A stretch of 64,000 bases of DNA from Marinobacter flavimaris (GTDB taxonomy: Bacteria; Pseudomonadota; Gammaproteobacteria; Pseudomonadales; Oleiphilaceae): positions 434,001 to 498,000 of the forward strand of contig NZ_PSSW01000002.1 in NCBI RefSeq assembly GCF_002933295.1, written 5' to 3'. A program made the position numbers and the translations under genes. The notes beneath the pieces are model-generated. The model was not told where the DNA came from, made no database searches, and saw only the letters and a program-made list of their open reading frames with translations. Of this stretch, positions 1-9,360 are shown piece after piece. Within the stretch, counting starts at the first letter, position 1. Each line of letters begins with the position of its first letter.

Positions 1-2
1 AC

Positions 3-1757
3 GGCGCTGGGCTGCTTGGTACGGCGATTCCTCTGATCAATTTTAATGAGAATCTTGCCTGGTCTCACACAGTTACAACCAGCCGTCGTTTTACCTGGTA
101 TGAGCTGGTACTCAAGGACGACGGAGAGTTTCTCACTTATGTGAAAGACGGAGTGGAAAAGCCGATCACCTCTGAGACCTATCAGATTGAGGTCGATATG
201 GGGATGGCTCAACCTGTGGTTCTGGAGAGAACGTTCTACTTCTCCGAGTACGGCCCGATGATCGCCGCGAACGCTGTCAGTAATCAGCTGCCATCCTGGG
301 GTGACAACGGTGCGTTGAATACCTCCTCAATGGTGGCTCACACCTATCGTGATGCCAATGCCAACACTGGTGGTCTTCTGGACACCTGGTTGGGTATGAG
401 TCGAGCCAGTAATCTTGAGGAGTTCCAGGGTGTCTTCCAGAACTGTGGTTCCACCCTCTGGACCAATACCACCTATGCGGATGATCAGGGCAATGCGTTC
501 TACATCGACAGCAGCTCGGTACCGAACCTTTCCGAGAAAGCCATTGCGCTCGTGAATTTCAGAAGGGCAGGCAGTGCAGCATACGCTGGCCTCTTTGACC
601 AGGGCGTTACGTTGCTCGACGGCAGACTCTCCCAGGAGGACTGGGTGGAGACCGCTTGTGGTCCTTTGGTGCCTTATGACCAGAAGCCAAAACTGGTTAG
701 ATCGGATTGGGTACAGAACTCCAACAGCAGCTACTGGTCAACCAATCCGGACGAGTTCCTGACAGGCTTCTCACCTCTGTTTGGTGATGAAAAAGCCCCT
801 ATCAATGCTCGGACGCGTCTGGGCATCAAGATGCTTCAGAATCTGATGGATCCTGGCTTTCCGGATGCGCCGCTTCCAGCCGGACAGGACGGAAAGTTCA
901 GTGCAGAAGAGTTGATCGGCGTAATCTGGAACAACCGGGCCTGGTATGCAGAACAGTTCCTGCCGGAGCTTTTGCAGCGTTGTGATGCGATTGGTAGTAC
1001 GGCAGTTAATGGCGTCGATCTGTCTTCCTGGTGCCAATCTCTGAGCACTTGGGATGGCCTGTACAATCGGGACAGCGTGGGCGCTCATATTTTCCGGGTG
1101 TTCATGGCGAATTATCGTAATGATCTGGATTCAGATCTGACAACGCCGTTTAGCCCGGCTGACCCTGTAGGCACACCGGCGGATCCTTCCGACGAGAATG
1201 CAGGTACAGCGAGCGACACGATGCTTCTGGCGCTTGCTGATGGTGTGAGTGCTTTGCAGTCTCAAGGAATTTTGCCGACTGATGCATTGGGCGACCTGCA
1301 ATATTACCGCGCTTCCGGTGGTGTGGTTCCCGGTTCCGGTGGGACTCCCGTTTTCCAGACCCAGCCAATTCCCTGGCACGGCGGTGACGGCAGCATTGAC
1401 GGGGCTTTCAATGCGATCGGTGTGGTGACAGATCCGTTCCTGGAGGATACCCGGTTCCCGCGGATTGCACCTTCAACCATCGATAACACAGCAGGGCTAT
1501 CAGACGGCTCTGATGGCATCGACGGTTGGCTGATGGCCAGGGGTACTAGCTGGCACTTCGGGTTGGAATTTACGGACAATGGCCCGGAGGCTTATGGCCT
1601 CGTGAGTTATTCCCAGTCTACGGATGCCATGTCACCATTCTTCAGTGATCAGAGCGAGCAGTATTCCAACAAGGACTACCGCCAGTTGTTCTTTACTGAG
1701 GAAGATATTCAGGCAAACCTGTTGCCGCAGGGTGAGACTGTTATTTCTTCAGATTAA
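3..1757 (+). CDS. Penicillin acylase / acyl-homoserine-lactone acylase family protein, 5'-truncated by the window edge
   Basis: The reading frame is open from base 3 and runs into the left edge, so the signal peptide, alpha chain and catalytic N-terminal Ser of the beta chain lie outside. What remains (about 584 residues) reads like the beta chain of Ntn-hydrolase acylases of the PvdQ/aculeacin acylase type: an N-terminal NENLAWSHTVTTSRRFTWYE stretch, then the YGPMI motif, a WLGMSRASN segment and a DDQGNAFYIDSSSVPNLS segment, all in PvdQ order. Such enzymes are periplasmic, self-cleaving amidases that remove acyl chains from homoserine lactones, penicillins or lipopeptides; the substrate here cannot be told from sequence. 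The internal GTG at 141 is not the true start, because homology continues upstream of it. A strong hairpin terminator follows. Confidence 0.85.
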   Translation, partial: GAGLLGTAIPLINFNENLAWSHTVTTSRRFTWYELVLKDDGEFLTYVKDGVEKPITSETYQIEVDMGMAQPVVLERTFYFSEYGPMIAANAVSNQLPSWGDNGALNTSSMVAHTYRDANANTGGLLDTWLGMSRASNLEEFQGVFQNCGSTLWTNTTYADDQGNAFYIDSSSVPNLSEKAIALVNFRRAGSAAYAGLFDQGVTLLDGRLSQEDWVETACGPLVPYDQKPKLVRSDWVQNSNSSYWSTNPDEFLTGFSPLFGDEKAPINARTRLGIKMLQNLMDPGFPDAPLPAGQDGKFSAEELIGVIWNNRAWYAEQFLPELLQRCDAIGSTAVNGVDLSSWCQSLSTWDGLYNRDSVGAHIFRVFMANYRNDLDSDLTTPFSPADPVGTPADPSDENAGTASDTMLLALADGVSALQSQGILPTDALGDLQYYRASGGVVPGSGGTPVFQTQPIPWHGGDGSIDGAFNAIGVVTDPFLEDTRFPRIAPSTIDNTAGLSDGSDGIDGWLMARGTSWHFGLEFTDNGPEAYGLVSYSQSTDAMSPFFSDQSEQYSNKDYRQLFFTEEDIQANLLPQGETVISSD

Positions 1758-1774
1758 GACTTAAACCAGAATGA

Positions 1775-1807
1775 AAACGCCGCGCTCTGACGAGTGCGGC
1801 GTTTTTT
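1775..1807 (+). terminator. Rho-independent terminator of the acylase gene
   Basis: An 11-bp stem (ACGCCGCGCTC paired with GAGTGCGGCGT, one G-T pair) is followed by a run of six T residues. It lies about 20 bases after the acylase stop codon. Confidence 0.85.
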
Positions 1808-2061
1808 GTTGCTCTTAGTCATGCCGTTGAGTTCAATTAAGAGCGCGATCTAACCACTTGTAAAGCGAGCAAGTCCCTGCTTTCTAGCCACCTTTCCTCC
1901 GCTACACGCCTGTTCCTCTGGCTATCTGGGCGCCGTCAAACATCTTCAGAATTTATGGTTGTCCCAACAATGTGTGCGGCTGCATTGCTGCAAGAGCTCT
2001 GGGGGGGTGGAGGCTCTTCGATGTGTTGATGGTTCGTCTCTGACCCATGTGGGGGCTCGCC
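1808..2061. other. Intergenic stretch without recognisable gene
   Basis: About 250 bases lie between two convergent terminators. I see no convincing reading frame or RNA gene. A short inverted repeat (GCTCTTA ... TAAGAGC, near 1812-1845) is present but has no flanking T run and no clear role. Confidence 0.5.
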
Positions 2062-2090
2062 AAAAAAAAGCCCCGGCGATGCCGGGGCTT
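2062..2090 (-). terminator. Rho-independent terminator of the lipase gene
   Basis: A perfect 10-bp stem (AAGCCCCGGC / GCCGGGGCTT, 2-3 base loop) is followed on the minus strand by a T run of about eight. It lies about 20 bases beyond the lipase stop codon. Confidence 0.88.
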
Positions 2091-2108
2091 GTAGGCAGAA
2101 GCTAGTCC

Positions 2109-4973
2109 TTACGGAGCAGCCTGTTCGTCCTGATCGAGTGCGTTCGCCAGAGTAGGACTGGTTCCGAGAGCATCAATGTTGCTCGGTGTTGCCGGCACGG
2201 ACAGACCGCTTAAGGCCCGGGCGGTCTGGGTCACCATCACGCTGAAGGCGGCGCTGGTGTCTGCCGCACCTCCGCACGCTTCATTCGGAACGATTGGTGC
2301 GACAAAGGTTCCGTGATTGGCAGTTGTGCAAGGGTTGCTGCCATCGAAGAACACAGCCACTGGGGTGGGTGATCCTGAGGTGTCGCCCGCCTGCAGCAGG
2401 TTCAGGTCATTACCATCAGCGAGGTTGCTGCCTCCAGCGCCCAGATCAAGGAGTGCCATCAGAGGCTCAGTGCCTGTCAGCGGTGCAGAGAACGCCGGGC
2501 TGAGCGGATTGACGTTGGCTTCGTTGGGAACCGTGGTGTCGCCAACAACTTCTGTGACCAGAAGGTTGCTGGTAGAAGCACCAAGACCTTTCGCAAAGTT
2601 CACCGGATCGCCGGCATCTGAGATTGACTGGAAGACGTAGAAGAAGCTCTCGAAATCAGAGGTTCCCTGGGTGACACCGGCGTTAGCCAGCCCACCAAGA
2701 ACTTGGCCGGAGAAGGCCGGAGAGTTCTCGATCAGGCGAGTAACTTGGCCGCTGGTGTTGTGCAACACGACCGAGTTAAGCGTCGGGAATGTGAAGTTCG
2801 AAAGAGGAACTCCGGCCTGCGCATACGTGCCGTTGAGAGTGGCGTTCAAGGTCGCGTCGTTTGCCAGAGAGGCAAAGACAGTTCCGGAGATGCCTCCAAG
2901 AGAGTGGCCAATAAAGTTCACCGGTACACCAGCCAGGTCGCCCGGTGCGAAGTCCTTATTGATATCAAAGGTCTGAATTGATGCCGCAACGTTAAGCAGA
3001 TCGACAACGCCCTGACGCAGGTTGTCGCGACTGTTCATCATATTGAGCGGGTTGATAAACAGACTACCTGATGAGATATCGGCCAACGGCGCCTGAACCG
3101 GCTGTAGGGAGGCATTAGCGGTGTATCCGAAATGACGCTCACCAATGTAGTCAGCCGAAATCAGTGCGTTGAGCTGGGCAATGACTGCTGCTTGGTTTGG
3201 GTCATTGGGATCAAGAAGGTTGATAGCAGCTTCTACATCTGTGGTAAGTGCGTCCGCATCAAGAGCAGATAGTCCTGCTACAGTGCCCGTTGAAGCACCT
3301 GCGAGGCCGTGAAGTGGCTGGTCGATCGCCACGACAGTCTGACATGCGCTTTGTGCCAGAAGGATAGCGGGCAGCATGGAAACACTGCGATCTACCGTGA
3401 TGCCGTGTTGGAAAATGGTTACTCCTTCGGGTTTCCCAGCTCCATTGGTTCCCGCGCATGCGGCCGGCTGAGCTGGGCTGCCATCGAGAACCGGGCTGAA
3501 CACCACCACAGGGACAGTCGTGGTTGCATTCTGCTCTGGGAACGGGAAATACCCATTCACGTTCAGCGTGCCGTCAATGTCGCGAAGGAATGAGAAAACG
3601 GTCTGGCCGGGTGCCAGGTTCTCATTCAGATCCTCTTCCAGGCTTGTGCTTCCGCTCCAACTGCCAGTCACAATGCCAGCTCCGGTTTCACCCGGAAGTG
3701 ACTGGAAGTACGGCAGAGCGATGGCACCTTCAGAAACCTGCACCTGCTGTGCAGCCTGCGCGATAGCATTGGTTGGGTCTGCTGCCAATGCCTGGATAGT
3801 AGCTAGATCAGTCGCCGGTTCAGCTGCGTTAAAGAAGGAGGGTCTGGGAACCGGCAAATGAAGCGTATCACCAATTTCTGCACCGATTGCTGCTTGCAGG
3901 TCACTTGGCTCTGTAAGAGGGCCGACAGTAGCTAGAGCGGTTATTGCTGCCAGCTCTTGGGCATCCAGGTCGCTTGGATCTATGTCGCCCGCTTGCAGGT
4001 CCGCAGCAAGCTGTGCAATTTCACCGAGTTTGGTGGTCAACTGAGAGAAATTGAGCGTCGGATAATTGTCTCTGACGGCTTTCAACTGAGCTGTAAAGCC
4101 GATTTTCTGACCCAACGCGTTTCCAAATGCGGCCGGCGCCATCATAGCGCGCAACACGTCGGTATCAGAATTGGTGGTAAAGGTATAGGCAAGTGCCGAC
4201 TCTGGGGTGTCCTGAGGAATCGCCTGAGCGAGGAAACCGTTCGCCAGGGCGTCTGAGGCCTGCAGGATCGATTTCACGTTAGCTAGGGCTGGGTTGCCCA
4301 GTACACCATCGGCAAGATTTACGTCTTGAACAGACCGCTCAATTGGCTGTCCGTCAGCGCCAACGATGTTATTAGTTGCAATCACCAGATACTTCTGGCC
4401 CTCGGCGAGAGGCTCAAGAGGTACGATTCGAATTGCGTTATCGCTGCCGCCGTCAACGCTCACCACATCAGCGCGGAAGTTGGGAATTGCAGCAAGATCA
4501 AACGGGTTTGACTGGATAATGCCGGATGGATTGGTATTCGGCAGAGCCTCAGGAACGCCCTCTACGGCGTCTGCCACATTGACTGGCAGCAGGAATACTG
4601 TGGCGCCGGCCTGAACGGATACAGGATTCAGGGACCCGTCAAACTTCAGTGTGAACGCGCCGGAGGTAGAGAAGCCGGAAAGATCGTTTACCGCATCATC
4701 GGCCGGAGAAGTGCCGCCAGAGAGCCCTGTGAAGTCATAGTTGGCGCTCTGGGTGGCGCCCAACAACAGGATCAAGTCCGCATTGATCGGGAATTTCGGA
4801 TCGGCCGCGATCGGGTTGGGATCATAGATGGGGCGCACGATTGATGTATCAATCGTTGTATCTTCAATCAGATAATCCGGATTAGCATTCGCCCCCGTCT
4901 CGCCGCTATCAAAGCAGCCTGTAAGTCCAACGGAAGACGCCACGGCAAGACTTATTAGAGTTTTCTTGAACAT
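2109..4973 (-). CDS. VolA/Pla-1/cef-family lipase lipoprotein
   Basis: A 954-residue lipoprotein: the N-terminus has a short basic start, a hydrophobic stretch and a lipobox (LTGC, Cys at about residue 20), so lipid anchoring is expected. Around residue 691 the motif GHSLGG marks the serine nucleophile elbow of an alpha/beta hydrolase; FQHGITVDRS upstream fits the oxyanion region. The layout (long beta-rich N-terminal part, C-terminal hydrolase domain) matches the Pla-1/cef extracellular lipase family, which includes the Vibrio surface lysophospholipase VolA. The likely role is hydrolysis of phospholipids, lysophospholipids or other lipids at the cell surface; the exact substrate is inferred. 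The start is supported by an AGGAAAAGG ribosome-binding site. The gene stands alone, with its own terminator. Confidence 0.85.
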   Translation of the reverse strand: MFKKTLISLAVASSVGLTGCFDSGETGANANPDYLIEDTTIDTSIVRPIYDPNPIAADPKFPINADLILLLGATQSANYDFTGLSGGTSPADDAVNDLSGFSTSGAFTLKFDGSLNPVSVQAGATVFLLPVNVADAVEGVPEALPNTNPSGIIQSNPFDLAAIPNFRADVVSVDGGSDNAIRIVPLEPLAEGQKYLVIATNNIVGADGQPIERSVQDVNLADGVLGNPALANVKSILQASDALANGFLAQAIPQDTPESALAYTFTTNSDTDVLRAMMAPAAFGNALGQKIGFTAQLKAVRDNYPTLNFSQLTTKLGEIAQLAADLQAGDIDPSDLDAQELAAITALATVGPLTEPSDLQAAIGAEIGDTLHLPVPRPSFFNAAEPATDLATIQALAADPTNAIAQAAQQVQVSEGAIALPYFQSLPGETGAGIVTGSWSGSTSLEEDLNENLAPGQTVFSFLRDIDGTLNVNGYFPFPEQNATTTVPVVVFSPVLDGSPAQPAACAGTNGAGKPEGVTIFQHGITVDRSVSMLPAILLAQSACQTVVAIDQPLHGLAGASTGTVAGLSALDADALTTDVEAAINLLDPNDPNQAAVIAQLNALISADYIGERHFGYTANASLQPVQAPLADISSGSLFINPLNMMNSRDNLRQGVVDLLNVAASIQTFDINKDFAPGDLAGVPVNFIGHSLGGISGTVFASLANDATLNATLNGTYAQAGVPLSNFTFPTLNSVVLHNTSGQVTRLIENSPAFSGQVLGGLANAGVTQGTSDFESFFYVFQSISDAGDPVNFAKGLGASTSNLLVTEVVGDTTVPNEANVNPLSPAFSAPLTGTEPLMALLDLGAGGSNLADGNDLNLLQAGDTSGSPTPVAVFFDGSNPCTTANHGTFVAPIVPNEACGGAADTSAAFSVMVTQTARALSGLSVPATPSNIDALGTSPTLANALDQDEQAAP

Positions 4974-5211
4974 GGGTGGAACCTTTTCCTGTTGTTGTGT
5001 CGTTATGTTCGGCAGCTGACGGGGCCGGTCTGATCCGGTAAGCCCGTTGTCAGTGGCCTGTTCTGCTTAAACTGTTGTCTGAAATTGTAGCCAGCGCTGT
5101 AAGCCAATTTCTGTATCTCTGACTATAGCGACAGTATGGCAAGTGTTGATCAGCCAAAAGTGTGATTCTTCTGGATTGAATCCTCCCCGCACAGTTGGAG
5201 TTCGGCCTTTG
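4974..5211. other. Intergenic region upstream of the lipase gene
   Basis: About 240 bases separate the enoyl-CoA hydratase terminator from the lipase start. The lipase promoter must lie here, but I cannot point to convincing -35/-10 boxes. A 67-codon minus-strand frame (5050-5253) overlaps the terminator and has no recognisable content. Confidence 0.4.
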
Positions 5212-5254
5212 AGAAAAATAGTTGCCGGATAACGGTTTGTCGAGGTCCGGCAAC
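5212..5254 (-). terminator. Probable rho-independent terminator of the enoyl-CoA hydratase gene
   Basis: On the minus strand, GTTGCCGGA pairs with TCCGGCAAC across a 16-base loop and is followed by TATTTTTCT. The stem starts about 25 bases after the hydratase stop. Confidence 0.7.
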
Positions 5255-5279
5255 AGGGAAATTGAGGCGCAGTCGAGGT

Positions 5280-6053
5280 TTACTCGAAGCGCGAGAAATC
5301 CGGCGCACGTTTTTCCATGAAGGCCTGGAAGGCTTCGGCGGCTTCCGGGGATTTCAGACGCTCTGCAAACAGCTGTCCCTCTTCCAACATGGTTTCCCGG
5401 AGTGCTTCCAGGGTTGGCTTGTTAAGAAGCGCTTTGGTGGCTCGAATCGCCGCCGGGGCTTTTTCAGTGAGCCGCTGGCAGGCTTCAAAGGCATTGGCTT
5501 CGGTCTGCTCAGGTTCGCAAACCCGGTTGATCAGGCCAAGCCGAAGAGCTTCCTCTGCCGAGAAGGCACCACCAAGCATCAGCAGCTCCGCGGTGCGCAC
5601 CCGGCCAATCCAGGAGGGAAGCAGCAGGCTGGAGCCACCTTCAGGGCAAAGGCCGAGGCTGGCAAAGGGCATCTGGAATGCCGTGTTGTTGCCGGCGAAT
5701 ACCAGATCGCAGTGCAGCAACATGGTGGTTCCAATGCCGACTGCCGCGCCATTGACCGACGCCACCACGGGTTTGGTTGCACTGGCCAGTAACAGAAGAA
5801 AGCGGCCTACGGGCGTTTGTTCGAAATCACCGGGCAAGCCGGCGGCAAACTCGCCCAGGTCGTTGCCTGCGGTGAAACACTCGCTGGTGCCGGTAAAGAG
5901 TACGCACCGGATTTTGGTATCATCCCTGGCTTGTTCCAGAGCATCGCCCATGGCGGTGTACATGGCGTGGGTGAGGGCGTTCTTGCGCTCTGGCCGGTTC
6001 AGTCGAACGATGAGAATCCGGGCTTTGATTTCGGTGAGGACGAGGTCAGTCAC
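5280..6053 (-). CDS. Enoyl-CoA hydratase/isomerase family protein
   Basis: At 257 residues this is a typical single-domain crotonase. The oxyanion-hole segment NGAAVGIGTTMLLHCDLVFA and the following LGLCPEGGSS are clear; the Glu of PEGG corresponds to a catalytic glutamate position in classical hydratases. It is likely to act on 2-enoyl-CoA (hydration or double-bond shift) in fatty-acid or related acyl-CoA degradation; the substrate chain length cannot be read from sequence. It is transcribed divergently from the fumarase gene and appears monocistronic, with its own terminator. Confidence 0.85.
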   Translation of the reverse strand: MTDLVLTEIKARILIVRLNRPERKNALTHAMYTAMGDALEQARDDTKIRCVLFTGTSECFTAGNDLGEFAAGLPGDFEQTPVGRFLLLLASATKPVVASVNGAAVGIGTTMLLHCDLVFAGNNTAFQMPFASLGLCPEGGSSLLLPSWIGRVRTAELLMLGGAFSAEEALRLGLINRVCEPEQTEANAFEACQRLTEKAPAAIRATKALLNKPTLEALRETMLEEGQLFAERLKSPEAAEAFQAFMEKRAPDFSRFE

Positions 6054-6236
6054 GGTGGCTCCTGCGGTGTTATTCTAGTTTGGTTAGGATGGTACCTTTT
6101 TCCTATACCGTTTTTCACGGCTTTTTATGACTGCTTCGCCATCTGTCGAATCACTCGCCAAAGCGATTTTCTGGTAAACTTTCGCATCCCGATTTTTGAT
6201 GACACGACATAACGATATCAAGCTGATGAGGCGCCT

Positions 6237-7751
6237 ATGACCACCGTAATCCGCCAGGACGATCTGATTGAAAGCGTAGCGGACGCGCTGCAGTTCATTT
6301 CCTACTACCATCCGAAAGATTTCATTGATGGTGTGTATGAGGCTTACCAAAAGGAAGAGTCCCAGGCGGCGAAGGACGCCATGGCCCAGATCCTGATCAA
6401 CTCGCGCATGTGTGCGGAAGGTCATCGGCCCTTGTGTCAGGACACTGGTATTGTGACGGTATTCGTCAACATTGGTATGAACGTTCAGTGGGACTGCGAG
6501 CTACCCCTGGATGATGTGATCAACGAAGGGGTGCGTCGCGCCTACACCCATCCGGACAACGTGCTGCGCGCTTCTATTCTGGATGACCCGGACGGCAAGC
6601 GTAAGAACACCGGTGATAACACGCCGGCTATCATCCACTACAAGATGGTTCCGGGCGATACGGTTGAAGTGCACGTGGCTGCCAAAGGTGGTGGTTCAGA
6701 GGCCAAGTCCAAGTTCGCGATGCTGAATCCGTCCGATTCGGTTGTCGATTGGGTTCTTAAAATGGTCCCGCAGATGGGGGCTGGCTGGTGCCCGCCTGGC
6801 ATGCTGGGTATTGGTATTGGCGGTACCGCCGAAAAGGCGATGGAAATGGCCAAGGAATCCCTGCTGGATCCGATCGATATCCACGACCTGAAAGCGCGCG
6901 GTGCGTCGAACAGAGCCGAGGAACTGCGTCTTGAGCTGTTCGACAAGGTGAATGATCTCGGTATCGGTGCCCAGGGGCTGGGTGGCCTGACCACCGTTCT
7001 GGACGTTAAGGTCAAGGATTACCCGACGCACGCTGCCAATAAGCCGGTGGCCATCATCCCGAACTGTGCTGCGACTCGCCACGCGCATTTCACCCTGGAT
7101 GGTACCGGACCGTCCCTGCAGACGCCGCCGCGCCTGGAAGACTGGCCGGAAATCACCTGGGAAGTGGGCGACAACGTGCGTCGCGTGAACCTCGATACGG
7201 TGACCCCGGAAGACGTAAAGGATTGGCAGCCGGGCGAAACCGTCCTGCTCTCCGGCAAGATGCTGACTGGCCGGGATGCTGCCCACAAGAAGATGGTCGA
7301 CATGATCGAGAAAGGCGAGGAACTGCCAGTCGATCTGAAGGGTCGCTTCATTTATTACGTGGGCCCTGTTGATCCGGTGCGCGAAGAGGTCGTTGGTCCT
7401 GCAGGCCCGACGACTGCGACCCGAATGGACAAGTTTACCCACACCATGCTCGAGAAGACCGGCCTTACCGGCATGATCGGTAAAGCAGAGCGCGGTCAGG
7501 TGGCCATCGACGCCATCAAGGAATTCGGTGCGGTCTACCTGATGGCCGTGGGCGGGTCCGCTTACCTGGTCTCCAAGGCCATCAAGAATGCGGAAGTGGT
7601 TGCCTTCCCGGAACTGGGAATGGAAGCCATTTACGAGTTCGAGGTCGAAGACATGCCGGTCACAGTCGCCGTTGATTCGCGCGGCTCGTCTGTGCACCAG
7701 ACAGGCCCTGCGGAGTGGCACGAGAAGATCATTGCTGCCAAGGCGGTCTGA
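6237..7751 (+). CDS. fumA: Fumarate hydratase, class I (iron-sulfur)
   Basis: A 504-residue class I fumarase catalysing reversible fumarate to L-malate hydration in the TCA cycle. Three cysteines suited to hold the oxygen-sensitive 4Fe-4S cluster are visible: Cys67 (in CQDTG), Cys185 (in WCPPGMLG) and Cys277 (in NCAATRH). Their spacing closely matches that of E. coli FumA. Both the N-terminal alpha domain and the C-terminal beta domain (GPAGPTTATRMD region) are fused in one chain, as usual for proteobacteria. The ATG is preceded by a GAGGCG ribosome-binding site. The gene is followed by a terminator shared with the convergent selO. Confidence 0.95.
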   Translation: MTTVIRQDDLIESVADALQFISYYHPKDFIDGVYEAYQKEESQAAKDAMAQILINSRMCAEGHRPLCQDTGIVTVFVNIGMNVQWDCELPLDDVINEGVRRAYTHPDNVLRASILDDPDGKRKNTGDNTPAIIHYKMVPGDTVEVHVAAKGGGSEAKSKFAMLNPSDSVVDWVLKMVPQMGAGWCPPGMLGIGIGGTAEKAMEMAKESLLDPIDIHDLKARGASNRAEELRLELFDKVNDLGIGAQGLGGLTTVLDVKVKDYPTHAANKPVAIIPNCAATRHAHFTLDGTGPSLQTPPRLEDWPEITWEVGDNVRRVNLDTVTPEDVKDWQPGETVLLSGKMLTGRDAAHKKMVDMIEKGEELPVDLKGRFIYYVGPVDPVREEVVGPAGPTTATRMDKFTHTMLEKTGLTGMIGKAERGQVAIDAIKEFGAVYLMAVGGSAYLVSKAIKNAEVVAFPELGMEAIYEFEVEDMPVTVAVDSRGSSVHQTGPAEWHEKIIAAKAV

Positions 7752-7775
7752 TCTCGGTAGGTTGCCGAAAAAACA

Positions 7776-7811
7776 AAAGGGCCGGACGAGTATATCGTCC
7801 GGCCCTTTTTC
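7776..7811. terminator. Bidirectional terminator between fumA and selO
   Basis: A perfect 15-bp stem (AAAAGGGCCGGACGA and its complement) with a 5-base loop is flanked by A and T runs. It can stop transcription from both convergent genes. Confidence 0.9.
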
Positions 7812-7830
7812 GTTGGCTGGCGCAGCTACC

Positions 7831-9285
7831 TCAACTTGAACAGCTGATATTCAGGTGCTTGCCCCAATCCGGCGGCAATGCAGCATAAGCCTCACTTTCC
7901 GGTTGCTCGTCATAGGGGCGCTCGAGAACTTTCAATAGTGCTTTCACTTGCTCGTAATCCCCGTTTTGAGCTTCCTGGATGACCTGCTGGGCCAGGTAGT
8001 TCCTCAGCACATACTTTGGGTTTACGCGGCGCATGGCGTATTCCCGCTCATCATGAGCGCGGCTTTCGTTCAGGAGTCTCTCCTCATAACGCTCCAGCCA
8101 CTGGTCTGCCACGCTGCGATCTACAAACAGATCCCGCACCGGCCCATGACCATGGCTGTGCAGATTCGAGAGCGCCCGGAAGAAGGCCGTGTAGTCGACA
8201 TGGTGCTCGTGCATCATGCTGAAGGTATCCATGATCAGGCTCAGGTCCGCTTCATCCTCGATGATCAGGCCGAGCTTGTCTCGCATGTTCTGGAGGAAGC
8301 GTTCGTTGTAGGCCACTTCATAGCGGCGAAGCCCCCGGCGCACGTCGTCCTCCTCCATTACCGGGAGCAGGGCTGTGGCCAGGTAGCGGCAATTCTCGAA
8401 CCCGACTTGTGGTTGACGGTTGTAGGCGTAGCGCCCGCCCTGGTCGGTATGGTTGCTTATATAGCCGGCATCGAAATCATCGAGGAATGCGAAAGGGCCA
8501 TAATCAAAGGTGTCGCCGATGATGGACATGTTGTCGCTGTTCATCACGCCATGGCAGAAGCCGACTGCCTGCCAGTCCGCAATCGTTCTTGCCGTACGTT
8601 CCACCACTTCCTCGAACCAGCGGGCGTATCGATCATCATCCGGCAGGTTGATCAGATGAGGGAAGTGCAGCGAGATCACATGCTCAAGCAGAGTCTTTAC
8701 GCTTTCAGGCCCTTCGTGGTGAGCGGCGAACTCGAAGTGTCCAAAGCGAATATGGCTTTGAGCCACGCGCACCAGTGCCGCCGCCGTCTCGATGGATTCC
8801 CTGCGCACCGGGTCTTTGGCGCTCACCATGAACAGTGCCCGGGTGGTAAGTATGCCAAGGCCATGCATGGCTTCGCTGCACAGGTATTCGCGAATGGTGG
8901 AGCGAAGCACGGCGCGGCCATCCCCGAAGCGGGAATAAGGAGTCATGCCGGCGCCTTTGAGGTGCCAGTCCCAGCGTCGTCCATCGGGGCCAACGGTTTC
9001 CCACAGTAGCAGTCCACGGCCGTCGCCCAGGTCGGGATTGTAGGCGCCGAACTGGTGGCCCGTGTATTTCATGGCCACAGGCTCCATGCCCTCGAGTAAC
9101 TCTGATCCTGCACCCACGCCGGTCCACTCCGATTCGGAATCGGCGCGAAAGCCCATCTGTTCCGCGAGCTTGTGGTTGAAGCACACCATCTTTGCGTCTT
9201 TTAGTGGTGAGGGCTGAACCCGGGTATAAAAACTGTCCGGGAGCTCCAGGTAGCGATGCTCTATTCGAAAATCGTTGCCACTCAT
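7831..9285 (-). CDS. selO: Protein adenylyltransferase SelO (YdiU/UPF0061)
   Basis: A 484-residue member of the SelO pseudokinase family, which transfers AMP from ATP to Ser/Thr/Tyr hydroxyls of target proteins, with a role in redox stress in E. coli. Family blocks are intact: GHQFGAYNPDLGDGR, HLKGAGMTPYSRFGDGRA, GVMNSDNMSI and DYGPFAFLDDFD. The chain ends in SCSS; this C-terminal Cys replaces selenocysteine of animal SelO and is a conserved redox-active position. Length is usual for the family. The gene converges on fumA and is divergent from the glucosylglycerate cluster, with only about 75 bases between starts. Confidence 0.95.
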   Translation of the reverse strand: MSGNDFRIEHRYLELPDSFYTRVQPSPLKDAKMVCFNHKLAEQMGFRADSESEWTGVGAGSELLEGMEPVAMKYTGHQFGAYNPDLGDGRGLLLWETVGPDGRRWDWHLKGAGMTPYSRFGDGRAVLRSTIREYLCSEAMHGLGILTTRALFMVSAKDPVRRESIETAAALVRVAQSHIRFGHFEFAAHHEGPESVKTLLEHVISLHFPHLINLPDDDRYARWFEEVVERTARTIADWQAVGFCHGVMNSDNMSIIGDTFDYGPFAFLDDFDAGYISNHTDQGGRYAYNRQPQVGFENCRYLATALLPVMEEDDVRRGLRRYEVAYNERFLQNMRDKLGLIIEDEADLSLIMDTFSMMHEHHVDYTAFFRALSNLHSHGHGPVRDLFVDRSVADQWLERYEERLLNESRAHDEREYAMRRVNPKYVLRNYLAQQVIQEAQNGDYEQVKALLKVLERPYDEQPESEAYAALPPDWGKHLNISCSS

Positions 9286-9360
9286 AAAACGCCTATACTC
9301 CCATTGGTATGAATTCTGCTGCCGTCTCTCTTAAGTCATCCATTGAACTGGAAACCCAAC

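Noticed and set aside
1812..1845. Inverted repeat GCTCTTA...TAAGAGC
   Set aside because: Only seven base pairs with a 20-base loop, no T run and no flanking gene signal.
5262..5792. Plus-strand frames opposite the enoyl-CoA hydratase
   Set aside because: They mirror a clear crotonase gene and carry no domain; long antisense frames are common in GC-rich DNA.
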